This document shows, piece after piece, positions 8,441 to 18,025 of a stretch of DNA of 38,087 nt. Source of the stretch: Hondaea fermentalgiana (Eukaryota; Sar; Bigyra; Thraustochytrida; Thraustochytriidae); assembly GCA_014084085.1 (NCBI GenBank), contig NPFB01000004.1:170705-208791 (forward strand), given 5' to 3'. A model generated the notes under the pieces. It searched no databases and was not told where the DNA came from. It worked only from the letters and a program-made list of their open reading frames with translations. The translations under genes were made by a program, and so were the position numbers. Within the stretch, counting starts at the first letter, position 1, and the number at the start of each line of letters is the position of its first letter.

Positions 8441-9937
8441 ATGCGCGATGACGAACCGGAAAAGCGCGGCGAGAGACGAGGCCTCCCGCGAAAGGCGGTG
8501 ACGGCCTTGTTGTCGGTCGTACTCTGGGGAGCGATGACTCTGGAAATTGAGTTCGTGAGAGCGCCGCTTGGTAGCTCTATTCACGTTGGCGCGCCAGGAG
8601 TCCGTGACCAAGGACCTATGGTAGCGAACCTTGAGGAGACCTCAACTATAAACTGCGACAATCCTCAGGGTCTGCTGCAGGAGGCAGAATGCGGACACGA
8701 GTTTCGAAAATATTACAATATGACGCGCCACGATTTAGAAGGCATTAGAGTTGCGTTCTATGGCCACATTATTGGCAGTAGCGCTTTTGAATTTCAAAGG
8801 GTATCAGGATGTCCTATCACATCTAAAAATGGGGCGCCGGCTTGCCTTCAAGACCCGTCATGTTCCATGTTCAAGATTGCCAAGGGAGGTGATTTGCGAG
8901 GTGCCGATGTGGTCATGGTCGATCGTATCGACGCAGAGCGTCTCACGAAAACTCGGTCGTGGGACAGAGAGATTCCACGCATGTTCACGCGGACCGATCA
9001 GAAGACAGGAGAAGTCCTTCATCGACGTCGCTTCCGCGTCCTCTATGTCCGAGAGGCTAGCTTCGTTAGCATAGAGGCACAATCGGAGGTTGACTTTGTC
9101 ATGGGAGTTCACTATTGGCATGGCCTCCTTAATCCCAACTTTTTGATGCGTCCTTCGACTTTTGCGCGTCGTAACGCCAAGGTTGCAGACGCCGTGGCTT
9201 CCAAGGGAAGGCCCAAGTTTGCTGTCTCTGTTGCCAGCAACTGCGAGCCCACGCACAGCCGCCGTGGTGTCTACATTGATGATCTTGCGAAAGCACTCGG
9301 AAGTCGTGGAAACGTGGATCGCTATGGGTCGTGCCATGGTGCACTCGCTGCGCCGCCCAAGCCACTTTCCAAAATGGCTCCGATTGCTGCGGAATACAAA
9401 TTCTACCTCGCTTTCGAGAACACAATCATGGATGGCTATGTGACGGAAAAGCTGCTTCAGAGTCTAACATTTGGTCCCGTCCCGGTTTACATGGGCGCCG
9501 CCGACATTTTCAACATCACACGCACGCCTTCGTTCATTAACGTGCAAGACTTTGGATCCCCCGCTGAGCTCGCGGACTACCTCATTTATCTTGCCAACAA
9601 TCAGACTGCCTACGAAGAATATCACTCTTGGCGTCACGTGCCTCTCGCAGAAGCACTTTCAGAGGATTACCTGCAAAGGGTTTCGCGACATGTCCCGAGC
9701 CTAGCCGCATACGCTGAGATTCGCAAAGCCTACGAAGAGGCCGCTCCCCAGCGCAAGGTGAATCCTCTGCGCGTGGCGAATTGTTGCACTCTATGTAACC
9801 CGAGACTTCTCGACGACCTGACTCTCGCATCGTCGATCTCGCGCCGCTTCATTGCCGAGCGGCCTTGGTCTGCGTCTCGGATCCGCGCCGAGCTTTACCG
9901 CGCGTCAGCCTCGAAACGACGAACGAAGAATGCATAG
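8441..9937 (+). CDS. GT10 family alpha-1,3-fucosyltransferase-like protein
   Basis: A 498-residue type II membrane protein. A basic N-terminus is followed by one anchor (about residues 19–35, AVTALLSVVLWGAMTLE). The GT10 signature is clear: RYGSC (295–299), then YKFYLAFENTIMDGYVTEKL (about 319–338). Next come GPVPVYMGA, a SFINVQDF strand and SPAELADYLIYL ending in YEEYHSWR. In this family the FENxxxxDYVTEK segment binds GDP-fucose; here the D-Y pair reads D-G-Y. Family members transfer fucose to N-glycans or other surface glycans in the Golgi. A Cys-rich pair (NCCTLCNP, about 447–454) near the C-terminus resembles the disulfide-rich end of eukaryotic members. The start is the first in-frame ATG. 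The acceptor (core N-glycan or other) cannot be read from the sequence. Confidence 0.88.
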   Translation: MRDDEPEKRGERRGLPRKAVTALLSVVLWGAMTLEIEFVRAPLGSSIHVGAPGVRDQGPMVANLEETSTINCDNPQGLLQEAECGHEFRKYYNMTRHDLEGIRVAFYGHIIGSSAFEFQRVSGCPITSKNGAPACLQDPSCSMFKIAKGGDLRGADVVMVDRIDAERLTKTRSWDREIPRMFTRTDQKTGEVLHRRRFRVLYVREASFVSIEAQSEVDFVMGVHYWHGLLNPNFLMRPSTFARRNAKVADAVASKGRPKFAVSVASNCEPTHSRRGVYIDDLAKALGSRGNVDRYGSCHGALAAPPKPLSKMAPIAAEYKFYLAFENTIMDGYVTEKLLQSLTFGPVPVYMGAADIFNITRTPSFINVQDFGSPAELADYLIYLANNQTAYEEYHSWRHVPLAEALSEDYLQRVSRHVPSLAAYAEIRKAYEEAAPQRKVNPLRVANCCTLCNPRLLDDLTLASSISRRFIAERPWSASRIRAELYRASASKRRTKNA

Positions 9938-10207
9938 TCCTAGATAGATCAATGAATAACGAAAAACTACTCGAGTAATCCCATGTTCTTCACTGTCGCA
10001 TGCACGCGCGCCTGCGCTTGGGCTCCCGCTTGCGCGCAGGCTAGCTGGCTAGATGTACGGGATTGCCTGCTGCGGGACCCGCGACGAGTTTCCTCACATG
10101 AAAATGTCGCGTAAAAATCGCGTAAAAACCAAAATGGCGGGGGTCTGCGCGTACCCCTATCTCTGCATCCAAACGCAAATCGCGGAGAACCCTGCGCGGC
10201 GTTCGCA

Positions 10208-10210
<3 letters not shown>

Positions 10211-10238
<28 letters not shown>
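10211..10238. repeat. (TGCG)7 tandem repeat
   Basis: Seven perfect TGCG units. Confidence 0.9.
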
Positions 10239-10239
<1 letters not shown>

Positions 10240-10284
10240 GGCGGCAGGCCTGCGCTGGCGCCGACGGGCGGGCAGGTGGACGGT

Positions 10285-10308
10285 CTGGCTGCCTGGCTGC
10301 CTGGCTGC
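10285..10308. repeat. (CTGGCTGC)3 tandem repeat
   Basis: Three perfect 8-bp units in the region upstream of the bestrophin gene. Confidence 0.9.
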
Positions 10309-10466
10309 GAGGCCGCGGCCCCGGTCGAAGAGCGAGCGCCAACGCGGCGACCAGCGAGCGCCTCGCAGGTCGCATTTATTTTGTTGTTCCAGGGTCAAGG
10401 CGCGCGCGCGGAGGGCGGCGGGCGAGGTAGCGTCGAGGCGAGGGCAGCAAAAGCAGAGCAGAGAGG

Positions 10467-12829
10467 ATGATCGTCTACGATGCGAGAAAGCTTGGCGGAT
10501 ACGACATTTTTTTGCATGCAAAGGGCAGCGCGCTCTACTCGGCCAAGACGCTTCCTATCGCATTTGCATCGGCATTGCTGGCCACTGTTTTTGCGTATGC
10601 GCCAGTTCTGCGCACATGGACAGAAGCACACGTGCTACAGAGTACATCTTACTTTGGTGTAGGTTTTTCACTTTTGTATGAGTCTGCACCGCGATCGACA
10701 GAGAAAACTAACCCAGACGAGTTGTGTCACCGCGACAACAGAGCATCAGCTTCATCGTAGGCTTCACAGTCGTGTACCGCTCGCAGATCGCCTATGAGCG
10801 ATATGCTGCGGCGCAACTGGCTTATTTCAACATGGCGTCCAAAATGCACGACTTTATTTCTTTCACCAATGCATTTCTGCTGGACAATGACGAACGCACG
10901 CTCGTGATTCGCGATACCCTCGTACGCTGGGCTCGTGCGTACCACGAATTGGCGCTTGATGAGTTTCAAGGAACCGAGTTCATTCCGCTTGATCGCGCCA
11001 ATCTCACCCCGGAAGAAATTGAGCTGCTGATGCGCGATCGCAAACGCCCGATTCAGGTTTCGTCGTGGATGCACCGGCTCATCATGGAGAATCGCAAGTG
11101 TTTCAAAGCAGGCGATGCAATTCTCAGTCGCGCATTTCAGATTCAGACCAACGCCAACATGTACTTCAACAATGTGCGCCGCATTGCAGAGACCCCGTTT
11201 CCCTTTCCCTTTGTGCAGCTGACCAGCGTTATGATCCATATTTGGGCTATCCTCACGCCTATTGTCACTGCCGCATTCTTTCCGCAATCGTACATTCTGG
11301 CTGGTGCCATTGCTGGAGCGAGCACCTGGATTCTCTTTGGCGTGAACGAGACGGCCGCGCAGCTCGAGCTACCCTTTGAACCTTCCGCTAACAACCTTCC
11401 CGTCGTCTACTACACAGTCGCCTTTGATGACGACATGAGCGCCGTACAGTACATGCAAGTACCCGAGGTTTTTGAGTGTTGCCGGATGAACGACTTTACA
11501 ACGCTCAAGGCAAAGTCAGCGCTCGCCGGCGATGCGACGCGCACGTCTGCGCCGGGGCCCGATCACGATGCTCACTTGCCTTCTCTTCACCACGAGCCTA
11601 ATCGTGCAGCCAGTGACGTGGCGCCGGACTCCAACTCAATCATGAGTAAATTCCGTTATCGCAACAAGCTCGACGCCATCATGGAGCCTGAAAAAGAAGA
11701 CCCTTCGTCGCCACAGCTGCGTCCGCGGAGTCCGAACGCCAATGGTAGTGGTCCGCTACGTACCGAGTCAGTCGGGAGTGATGGGATCAATGTTTCTCGG
11801 CAAGGTTCCGGGTCGAAGCTGTTCGACCTGTTCAGTCTTAACCGCGACGACATTCTGCGCGAGTCAGGCGGTGCGAAGACGGAAGAAAACGATGATCCGA
11901 GCGACAGTGAAATCGAAAGTGCAAATGGGGCAAAGAGCTCTGGTGGGTCTGTCAAAGACTATGAGAACCGGCAAAGAGCACTGAGCACAAATACTTCGCC
12001 CGGCGTGAAAAGGCTCAACGAGCTAAGCAAAGAATCAGCTGGAGATGGTGACACAAACACCTCGAGTGACGAGATTCGCCTCAACATTTCAAATAGCAAG
12101 GAAGCGAGCAAAGAAGGCACTGCATCCGAAGACAGTAATGACGTCATTCAGCTGCCTCGACGGAGCTCGCTTCCCAACTCGGGCCTGGCCCTCGACGACT
12201 CGGCCATCGAGACGCGGATTAGAAACAGGCACGACGAACCGGACAATTCCGTAGCACCTGGCGAGCGTCGACTCATTGAGAGCATGGACTCGCGGGCAGT
12301 CCTGTACCATACCGTTCATGGCGCAGAGGCCAAGCGCATGGCGCAAGATTTGCAAATCGAACGCGAGATTCAACGGCGCGCCGTTGCAAACCGCGCACTT
12401 GCACTGCAGATTCGGGTTGATCGGCAGCGGTACGATATGCGTCATCATCTCCGAGATGTGCCTTCATTGAATGCGGAAAATTACCATGCGGGCCACAATC
12501 ACAACACGTTGGGATCGCGATCGCTCGACGAAATCTTTGAAAGTCGTGACTTCGTATCGGGCTCCATCAGTCGCTCCTCGGCGGGCCCTACAGAAACAGA
12601 GCCTCCTGCGCCGAACGATGATGCCTCGCTGCCAAGGCGCAACAGCAGTAGTCGTCCCAGTAGCCATCACACCGACCACGAGACCATTAGAAGCTATAAT
12701 ACCTTGCGACGCAGGCTACTCGGCTCGTCCAGAAAGGTGGGTCGAAACGACGTGAACAACTGGCCTGGTTGGACCACGAAAAGCTTGGCGTGTTCGAGGA
12801 CGCAGGGTTTCTTTAAAGTTTTCTATTAA
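10467..12829 (+). CDS. Bestrophin-family anion channel, two exons
   Basis: Exon 1 is 10467–10658 and exon 2 is 10742–12829, giving 759 residues. The start (MIVYDARKLG) matches the usual bestrophin opening, in which a short MIxYD segment precedes the first membrane span. The junction reads SYFG|SISFIVGFTVVYRSQIAYER, restoring the conserved span 2 with the basic/aromatic YRSQIAYER motif. Later landmarks are ETPFPFPFVQL (IPFPY-like pore neck segment), a hydrophobic pair at about 230–275, and AAQLELPFEPSANNLPV, equivalent to the ENPFGxDxNDLP motif. The family forms pentameric chloride or bicarbonate channels. After about residue 305 a ~450-residue tail is rich in Ser, Asp, Arg and Asn and predicted to be disordered; it lacks known domains and may be a regulatory tail. 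Both splice phases are 0. Confidence 0.85.
10659..10741 (+). other. Spliceosomal intron of the bestrophin gene (83 bp, phase 0)
   Basis: The donor is GTAGGT and the acceptor CAACAG. A CTAAC branch-type sequence lies at 10708–10712, about 30 bp before the acceptor. Reading through gives a frame that diverges from the bestrophin family and then stops, whereas splicing restores family sequence on both sides. Confidence 0.85.
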
Positions 12830-12965
12830 CTCGTAGGTAGGTATAGTCAGACTCCCGACTATTTAGCCCCCCAAAAAATGAAACCAGTCTTGTGTTCATC
12901 GACATTTCGAAAGCAAGTTATGGGGCCTTGACGCCGTCTTCTTGAAAGTTGCCTCCCAGTGTCGC

Positions 12966-12999
<34 letters not shown>

Positions 13000-13382
13000 G
13001 CGCGACTGAATGTTTAAATTTTAACGACAGAAGTAGACTTCGTGTTAGAAACCTGCCTGATAAGTTAGCCAATGTTTCGGCCGTCTCGCACGCGATTCAA
13101 TATGTCTAATGGCGGGCACTACGTCAGAAAAGGCATTTTTGCATTCATTAGCGCCAATATCCGCCCGGGATCTCCGCGCATGGTTGTCGGATCGTACAGG
13201 GAAAGACCCACAGACCCGCTCGATTGTGGCGTCGAAACGGTAGTGAACACCGCGCGCCACGAGCCTGGCGGCGAGTTCGAGGGGCTTCCCTTTGGGCGCT
13301 GCATCGTTGCACGTGCTGGTTGATCCACGCGTGTGCTTGGTTCGGGTTTCAAATTGAAAGTAAGAAACGTATCGTGATAGTC
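12830..13382. other. 3' intergenic region between convergent genes, with a CTG repeat
   Basis: 553 bp between the bestrophin stop (+) and the DNA glycosylase stop (−). It holds an 11-unit TGC/CTG repeat (12967–12999). A plus-strand ATG-initiated ORF of 83 codons (13072–13323) is open, but the opposite strand is also open over the same DNA, and neither product resembles a family. Confidence 0.6.
12967..12999. repeat. (TGC)11 trinucleotide repeat
   Basis: Eleven perfect TGC units in noncoding DNA; equivalent to a CTG/CAG repeat. Confidence 0.9.
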
Positions 13383-14367
13383 TCAATTTTGCTCAGGTTG
13401 GTCTTTCGCAAGACTTGTGGCGCCCTCGCCCCTGTACCTGAAACAATCGGGATGGTGATCGTTGAACATGCCAACGGCCTGCATGAATGCGTGGCAAATG
13501 GTCGGGCCAACGAACTTGAAGCCTCGTTTCTTCAAGTCGTTGCTCATGCGTTTAGCCTCGGGAGTCACGGGTTGGTTGCGATCTGGGTTGGACAGCGGAT
13601 CTTCCGGGGCAAAGGTCCACAAATACGCGCTCAACGACCCGTGCTCTTCGGTCACAAGCTGAGCTAGTCTGGCGTTACTCAAGACACTTTCGAGCTTGCC
13701 CCGGTGGCGCACTACCCCTGGGTCCTTCATCATCTCCTCGACATCCTTGGCCCCAAGTTTGGCCACAACATCAATCTCGAAGTTCCGAAAATGCTTGCGA
13801 TATCCCTCTCGCTTTTGCAAGATTGTATACCAGGAGAGACCAGCCTGTGCGCCTTCAAGCGAGAGCATCTCGAAGAGCTTGCGGTCGTCCTCGCGCACAG
13901 GCACGCCCCACTCCTCGTCATGGTATCTTTGGTACAAGCTCGTGCCATTGCACCAGCCGCACCGCACCTTGCCGTCGTCCTCCAGACGCTCGTCTTTCCC
14001 CTCGGCCTTTCCCTTCTTCGTCCGGGCCGTCTTCGTCTCCGTCGTCTTGCTCTTTATCTTCTTCCGGGGCGGTCCTTCGTCCGCGGCGCGCGTCCCCTCG
14101 GCCTTGGCCTTGGGCTCGGCCTTGGCCTTGGGCTCGGCCTTGGCCTTGGGCTCGGCCTTGGCCTTGGNNNNNNNNNNNNNNNNNNNNNNNNNNNNNNNNN
14201 NNNNNNNNNNNNNNNNNNNNNNNNNNNNNNNNNNNNNNNNNNNNNNNNNNNNNNNNNNNNNNNNNNNCCCTGCGCGCGTCGCGTCCGGCCGCGCCGGGGC
14301 TCGCGCCGGTGCTCGCGCGCGGGCCTGGCCGGGTCTGTCTCGGGTCTGCCGCGGGTCTGCTGTCCAT
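13383..14367 (-). CDS. tag: DNA-3-methyladenine glycosylase I (Tag family), interrupted by an assembly gap
   Basis: The C-terminal ~195 residues (13386 to about 13970) are a complete Tag domain. They open with VRCGWCNG, then YHDEEWGVP, LEGAQAGLSW, VRHRGKLESV, KKRGFKFVGPTICHAFMQA and NDHHPDCF. Against E. coli Tag, the zinc ligands (Cys4, His17, His175, Cys179) and the Glu38 equivalent in LSLEG are all kept. The enzyme excises 3-methyladenine from alkylated DNA in base-excision repair. Upstream is a basic Lys/Thr-rich linker (KKIKSKTTETKTARTKKGK, possible nuclear targeting) and then KAKAEP repeats running into 100 Ns (14168–14267). The frame beyond the gap is unknown because the real gap length is unknown. 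An ATG at 14367 stays open to the gap and is a candidate start; the true N-terminus is uncertain. Confidence 0.85.
14098..14167. repeat. 18-bp coding tandem repeat (KAKAEP) running into the gap
   Basis: Three full and one partial copy of an 18-bp unit (TCGGCCTTGGCCTTGGGC on the plus strand) encode Lys-Ala-Lys-Ala-Glu-Pro on the minus strand. The repeat is cut off by the N gap, so the copy number is unknown and the gap was probably caused by it. Confidence 0.92.
14168..14267. other. Assembly gap of 100 N
   Basis: Exactly 100 undetermined bases, which looks like a placeholder for unknown length. One hundred is not a multiple of three, so reading frames on its two sides cannot be joined by counting. 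Confidence 0.98.
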
Positions 14368-14860
14368 GAGTCTGCCTGCGTGTCTGTCTGTGTGGCGCCC
14401 AACCACCGGCCGGCGGCGCCGCGCAAGTGGCCTATGCGCGCGGCGCAAGTGCGCGGCGGGGCATTCTTCACTTGCGGCCGCCGTCTCCAAGTGGAGGGGC
14501 GAACAAGCAGCGGAGGCTGGACGCAAGAGCAAACCGCCTGCGGTGCTGGGACGAAGCACCTGGCTGCGGATGGTGCGGGCGAAGGCGAGACGCTGCGCCG
14601 AGGTGGAGATCGCGCAGGAGAGGAAATGCGTGCGAAGGGGGGGGGGAAGTGATCTTCAAGCTTTTAGGTTTCTATCGGTCAAGCAACAAAGGTGCGAGGC
14701 AGGCGAGGGGGTTCTCGGGAAGAGAAGAGGAGAAGAGAAGAGAAGAGAAGAAAACCCCGAATACTGACTGCAGCATGGAGAAAAGGTTTCCATGTTGCTG
14801 GCTGGTGAGACAAAGAAAAAGGGGATAGGGGCGTCTTGATCCTCGCAAGCAGCTTGTCCT
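14368..14860. promoter_or_regulatory. Region between the Tag gene (or its uncertain 5' end) and the Mpv17 gene
   Basis: About 490 bp upstream of the glycosylase gene and downstream of the Mpv17-family gene. It is very GC-rich at 14368–14600 and contains an AGAAG/AGAGA-rich purine tract at about 14722–14755. The first part may still be coding for the glycosylase N-terminus. No other gene was seen. Confidence 0.5.
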
Positions 14861-15763
14861 TTACGAAGAAGAAGTAGAAGAAGGAGGAGAAGAGGAAGCA
14901 GCAATGATGTCTACAGGCGAATTCGAAGCCTGGGCGTCCTTGTTGGCGACCATGGCGAGATAAATGTTCCAGACGACACCAATGAGACTAGATGCCACTG
15001 CACGGTGCAACGTGGGCACATAGCGGTAGACGAGCATATTGAACACAGGCCAGTAAAGCGAACCGGCCATGAAAGTTGGCACAAGGTCGCCGGCAATTTT
15101 GCGGCGCGCGTCCTCAAGCGAACGGCGCTCTCCGTTGGGCCCCGGCTGCAAAAGCGTGACAGCAGTAAACATGATGGGTAGCGAGACGCAAAACGCAAAG
15201 GTGCTATTGCAGAGCGTCTTCTTGACGATCTGAGCGCCAGAAGTGCCCGGCACCATCCTCTCAAGAAACATTTGGAAAGAAAAGGAGACCGGGCCGGTGA
15301 TGAAGGTGCCGATGAAGGCAAAGACGGCGCTCCGAGGCCAGTTCGTGACGTGCCCCTCCAGGATCATTTGACACAAGATGTCGCCCGTGCCCATGGACGC
15401 CCCAATGAGCACCACCGACCGCGCCATGGGCGCCACAAATGCGCGGACGCGAGCAGCGAAGCTTGGGTGCTCAAGGTGGCGCTGCGCCTGCTCCTGCGCC
15501 GCCTCGATGGCCTCTCGCGTGGTCGTGGACTTTGTCCGCGCCGCCATCGCGTCCCTCGCGGCCCGCCCCGTCCAGCAAGGACCGACGTCCGCGCCGCGCC
15601 GCGTGCCCGCCAGCGCGGCGCGGCCCCGCATGGCGGCGGGCTCATGCCATGGGCCCTGCGCCTGGCGGCATCTCCCCGCGCTCTGGCGCAGCGCGCTCGC
15701 CGCGAAGCCCGCCCGCCGCAGGGGCCCCGCCCCGCGCTGCGCGAGTGCAGAGGCCGCAAGCAT
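14861..15763 (-). CDS. Mpv17/PMP22 family membrane protein
   Basis: A 300-residue protein starting at an ATG (15763). The first ~70 residues are Ala/Arg-rich with almost no acidic residues (MLAASALAQRGAGPLRRAGF), a typical mitochondrial targeting presequence. Residues ~95–280 form the Mpv17 domain: GDILCQ (about 127–132), GTFITGPVSFSFQMFLE (152–168), SLYWPVFNMLVYRYVP (235–250) and VVWNIYLAMVANK (263–275). Four hydrophobic spans fit the family. Members sit in the mitochondrial inner membrane or peroxisomes and may form channels affecting membrane potential and nucleotide or ROS homeostasis. The C-terminus ends in a Ser/Pro tail. Internal ATGs (Met45, Met73) could give a shorter form. Substrate is unknown. 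Confidence 0.85.
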   Translation of the reverse strand: MLAASALAQRGAGPLRRAGFAASALRQSAGRCRQAQGPWHEPAAMRGRAALAGTRRGADVGPCWTGRAARDAMAARTKSTTTREAIEAAQEQAQRHLEHPSFAARVRAFVAPMARSVVLIGASMGTGDILCQMILEGHVTNWPRSAVFAFIGTFITGPVSFSFQMFLERMVPGTSGAQIVKKTLCNSTFAFCVSLPIMFTAVTLLQPGPNGERRSLEDARRKIAGDLVPTFMAGSLYWPVFNMLVYRYVPTLHRAVASSLIGVVWNIYLAMVANKDAQASNSPVDIIAASSSPPSSTSSS

Positions 15764-16237
15764 GGCGCGCGTTCTGGCATTGGTCGCTTGCGACGCACAC
15801 TTCGCGCGTCACCTCCATCATCGCCCTCAAAGACGTCGTCGTCCTGTCCTGTCTGTCCTCCTCGAATGCATGCGGTGGTGGGAATCGCTGGGAACGGTCT
15901 TTGTGGCGACGCTGCGCACGATGCGAATACCGCCCGTCTCGCTTTCGAGGTCGAGCGAAAGTGACATGCTGCCAAGATGAGTGGGCGGTTGATTGCATGC
16001 GGTCTCATCTTCTTCAAGGTCTGCTCGACGCGAGCTCAAACAGCACGAACCCCCATCATACACCATCATGCGGCATAATTCACAATCGTTCTTTGCTTTG
16101 TAGTAACCCTCGAGTTTTGTTGTGCGGCAGCGGCCCGAACATGATGTCATCCTTTACGCGTTGGCGACTGGGATAGCAAATACGCAAGTTGCGCATCATG
16201 GAAGCTTTCGACAAATCCAAATCCTGTTAGGTATATA
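15764..16237. promoter_or_regulatory. Intergenic region upstream of the Mpv17-family gene
   Basis: 474 bp between two minus-strand genes, holding the Mpv17-family promoter and the 3' flank of bZIP gene 1. The right half (from about 16020) is richer in A/T. No gene was recognised. Confidence 0.6.
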
Positions 16238-18025
16238 TCATTTTTTGAGTTCTATACTATTCATCGCTCGCACGTTCGAGTTGACAAGAGCCACTGCAGT
16301 TGGGCCAATGGTGAAATCGTCATTGACGAATTGCGTGGGAGTCATGTGAGCAAAGCCATTTTCAAGCAACGGACACGAATGAATGATCGTCCAAAGGCAG
16401 CCCTTACCATCCGTTCCAGGTCGCAACACATGGCCTTCGATAAGTGGAGCGCGGATGCGATGCACACCGTCCTGCGCAGGCTGCAAACCCACGTCATCCG
16501 TCGTTGTAAAGCTGCAGACGATAAGAGACGCCTCAGGATCATCCGCGCTTACGGTTTCCAAAGGATCGATGGCGGGACGCGGCGTGCTCGTGGAACTCCT
16601 TGCACCGAGGCCACTCTCCAAGTTTGATGCTGCTGCTTCCACTGCTGCCTGGGCTTCGGCCACTGCGGCCTCGGCGTCGAAGTCGGACTGATCTGTGGCC
16701 CCGTATCCGCCATCTAGATTGAGATCAACATTGAGATCGGCAGAGCGAGCATAGGCGCTAGCTCCGGTCGCCGTCTGGTCTTTTCCGGCTGACACGGGAA
16801 AATTCGTGGGCGTGAAAAGTTTTGTTGCACGCCATGTGATCGTGTAAATGAACTCGCGGCGTTGCCTGGTCCCAAAGGTGTTCTCTTCGAGGTAGCGAAA
16901 AACGCGCATCTCGGGGTCTCCATCACGTTTGACTTTCTCGAAGCCGGTCGGAATTTCGGTAATTTTCACCTTGATGTTTCGCATATCGGGCGAGTACAAA
17001 GCAGCGGTGACTTCAGGATGCGACCATGCTGTCCAAATCCGGTTCTTCATGTCCATTGGCGTGTCCGGGCGCCACGGCAAATCAATACGGTAGTTCCCGC
17101 GCTTACTGTCGCGCGCCTCGCAGTTCAGAGGGAGCGCTTGCAAGCCGACGTTACACTCAACAGCGGAACCATCGTGCGCGGGGACCTTCATTGTGTGCCA
17201 GTTCCAGGATTTATCAGCAACGCTGGTGAATACGAGACCGACGACTTGGCCCACGACACTTGCCGATCCGCTGTGGATGAGTCTGAACTGCTCCTCCGCT
17301 GTGAGATTGGGTGCTTCAGTTGTGGTTTCCTTTAACTTTTTGAGAAAGGCCCTATGCTTTCGGATCTCGACACGCAACAATTCATTTTCACGTTGCAGAT
17401 TGACAGCACCCAGGTCTCGAAAGGCTTGAACTTCCGTCTGTAATTGTGCGATGCGGCCCAAGTACATCTCGCGCTCTTGTTCCAAAATCATATTTCGCCG
17501 CTGGAGCTCTTCCCGCTCGCATTTACGCTTCGCGCGCGTTGCGCGGCTCGAGGCAGCCACGATCGCGCGTCGTCGGGCCTTGCTTCCGGCGGGGCCCTTT
17601 TCGATGCGGTTCTCCGCATCTGTATCATCGCTCGAGCTTGCAGCTGCAGGGAGCACGGCAGCGGAGGTGAAGCCTGAGGCGGGTTCAGAGGTAGTCTCTT
17701 TCTTTTTCTTGCCCGGAGGAGTCCTTCTTACGATGGCGGAGCTGCTGCTGCTGCTGCTGCTGACGCTGACGCTGCTGCTGCTGCTGCTGCTGCTCGCAGA
17801 AGTTGACACTGGCGATTTAACAAGGCTGATTGCATCCTTGGCAGCAGAGGAAGTCTGGTCAATATCACCCTCTTCTTCCTCGCGTTCATCCTCTGACGCT
17901 GGTCGCGAGGCTGACGAGATGATCTCCTGATCCTTTGGCGAGAGGACAAGCTCCGAGGGGTAAAAGGCACCGTTATAGAAGGTCTCGGGCGGAGCGCCAT
18001 CGTCCTCGTCCCAGAACGAAGCCAT
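16238..18025 (-). CDS. bZIP–START-like transcription factor, array gene 1
   Basis: A 595-residue protein from the ATG at 18025 (MASFWDEDDG), a start that matches gene 2; the frame only extends to a GTG further upstream. Order: acidic N-terminus with TFYNGAFYPSELVLSPKD (about 15–32); a poly-Ser tract (about 77–96, encoded by GCTGCT-type repeats); a basic region RRRAIVAASSRATRAKRKCE (about 150–169); a zipper with Leu/Leu/Tyr/Leu heptads; a second helical stretch (RENELLRVEIRKH); then a ~350-residue C-terminal domain starting at LTAEEQFRLIHSG. Its last part (IEGHVLRPGTDGKGCLWTII) resembles the closing strands and helix of START/SRPBCC domains. The basic region has Val where bZIPs have Asn, and a Cys (RKC) where the other four have Arg. 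An Ala-rich helix (EAAVAEAQAAVEAAASNLE, about 451–469) is an insertion not shared by the paralogs. Confidence 0.72.
   Translation of the reverse strand: MASFWDEDDGAPPETFYNGAFYPSELVLSPKDQEIISSASRPASEDEREEEEGDIDQTSSAAKDAISLVKSPVSTSASSSSSSSSVSVSSSSSSSSAIVRRTPPGKKKKETTSEPASGFTSAAVLPAAASSSDDTDAENRIEKGPAGSKARRRAIVAASSRATRAKRKCEREELQRRNMILEQEREMYLGRIAQLQTEVQAFRDLGAVNLQRENELLRVEIRKHRAFLKKLKETTTEAPNLTAEEQFRLIHSGSASVVGQVVGLVFTSVADKSWNWHTMKVPAHDGSAVECNVGLQALPLNCEARDSKRGNYRIDLPWRPDTPMDMKNRIWTAWSHPEVTAALYSPDMRNIKVKITEIPTGFEKVKRDGDPEMRVFRYLEENTFGTRQRREFIYTITWRATKLFTPTNFPVSAGKDQTATGASAYARSADLNVDLNLDGGYGATDQSDFDAEAAVAEAQAAVEAAASNLESGLGARSSTSTPRPAIDPLETVSADDPEASLIVCSFTTTDDVGLQPAQDGVHRIRAPLIEGHVLRPGTDGKGCLWTIIHSCPLLENGFAHMTPTQFVNDDFTIGPTAVALVNSNVRAMNSIELKK

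Larger units (their letters stand above)
9938..10466. promoter_or_regulatory. Intergenic region upstream of the bestrophin gene
   Basis: 529 bp between two plus-strand genes. It holds the fucosyltransferase 3' flank and the bestrophin promoter. The right half is very GC-rich and repetitive: seven TGCG units (10211–10238) and three CTGGCTGC units (10285–10308). Long ORFs over this stretch in several frames are low-complexity artefacts. Confidence 0.6.

Noticed and set aside
10157..10681. Open frames on both strands rich in Arg, Ala and Cys
   Set aside because: Produced by TGCG and CTGGCTGC tandem repeats upstream of the bestrophin gene.
13072..13323. 83-codon plus-strand ORF between convergent genes
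   Set aside because: It has an ATG and plausible composition but no recognisable domain, and the opposite strand is equally open; kept only as a note.
13823..14767. Long plus-strand open frame over the N gap
   Set aside because: Antisense to the glycosylase, very Pro/Arg/Trp repeat-rich, and continuity depends on the arbitrary 100-N gap.
15272..15964. Long open frames opposite the Mpv17-family gene
   Set aside because: Arg/Ala/Pro-rich antisense shadows of a GC-rich presequence.
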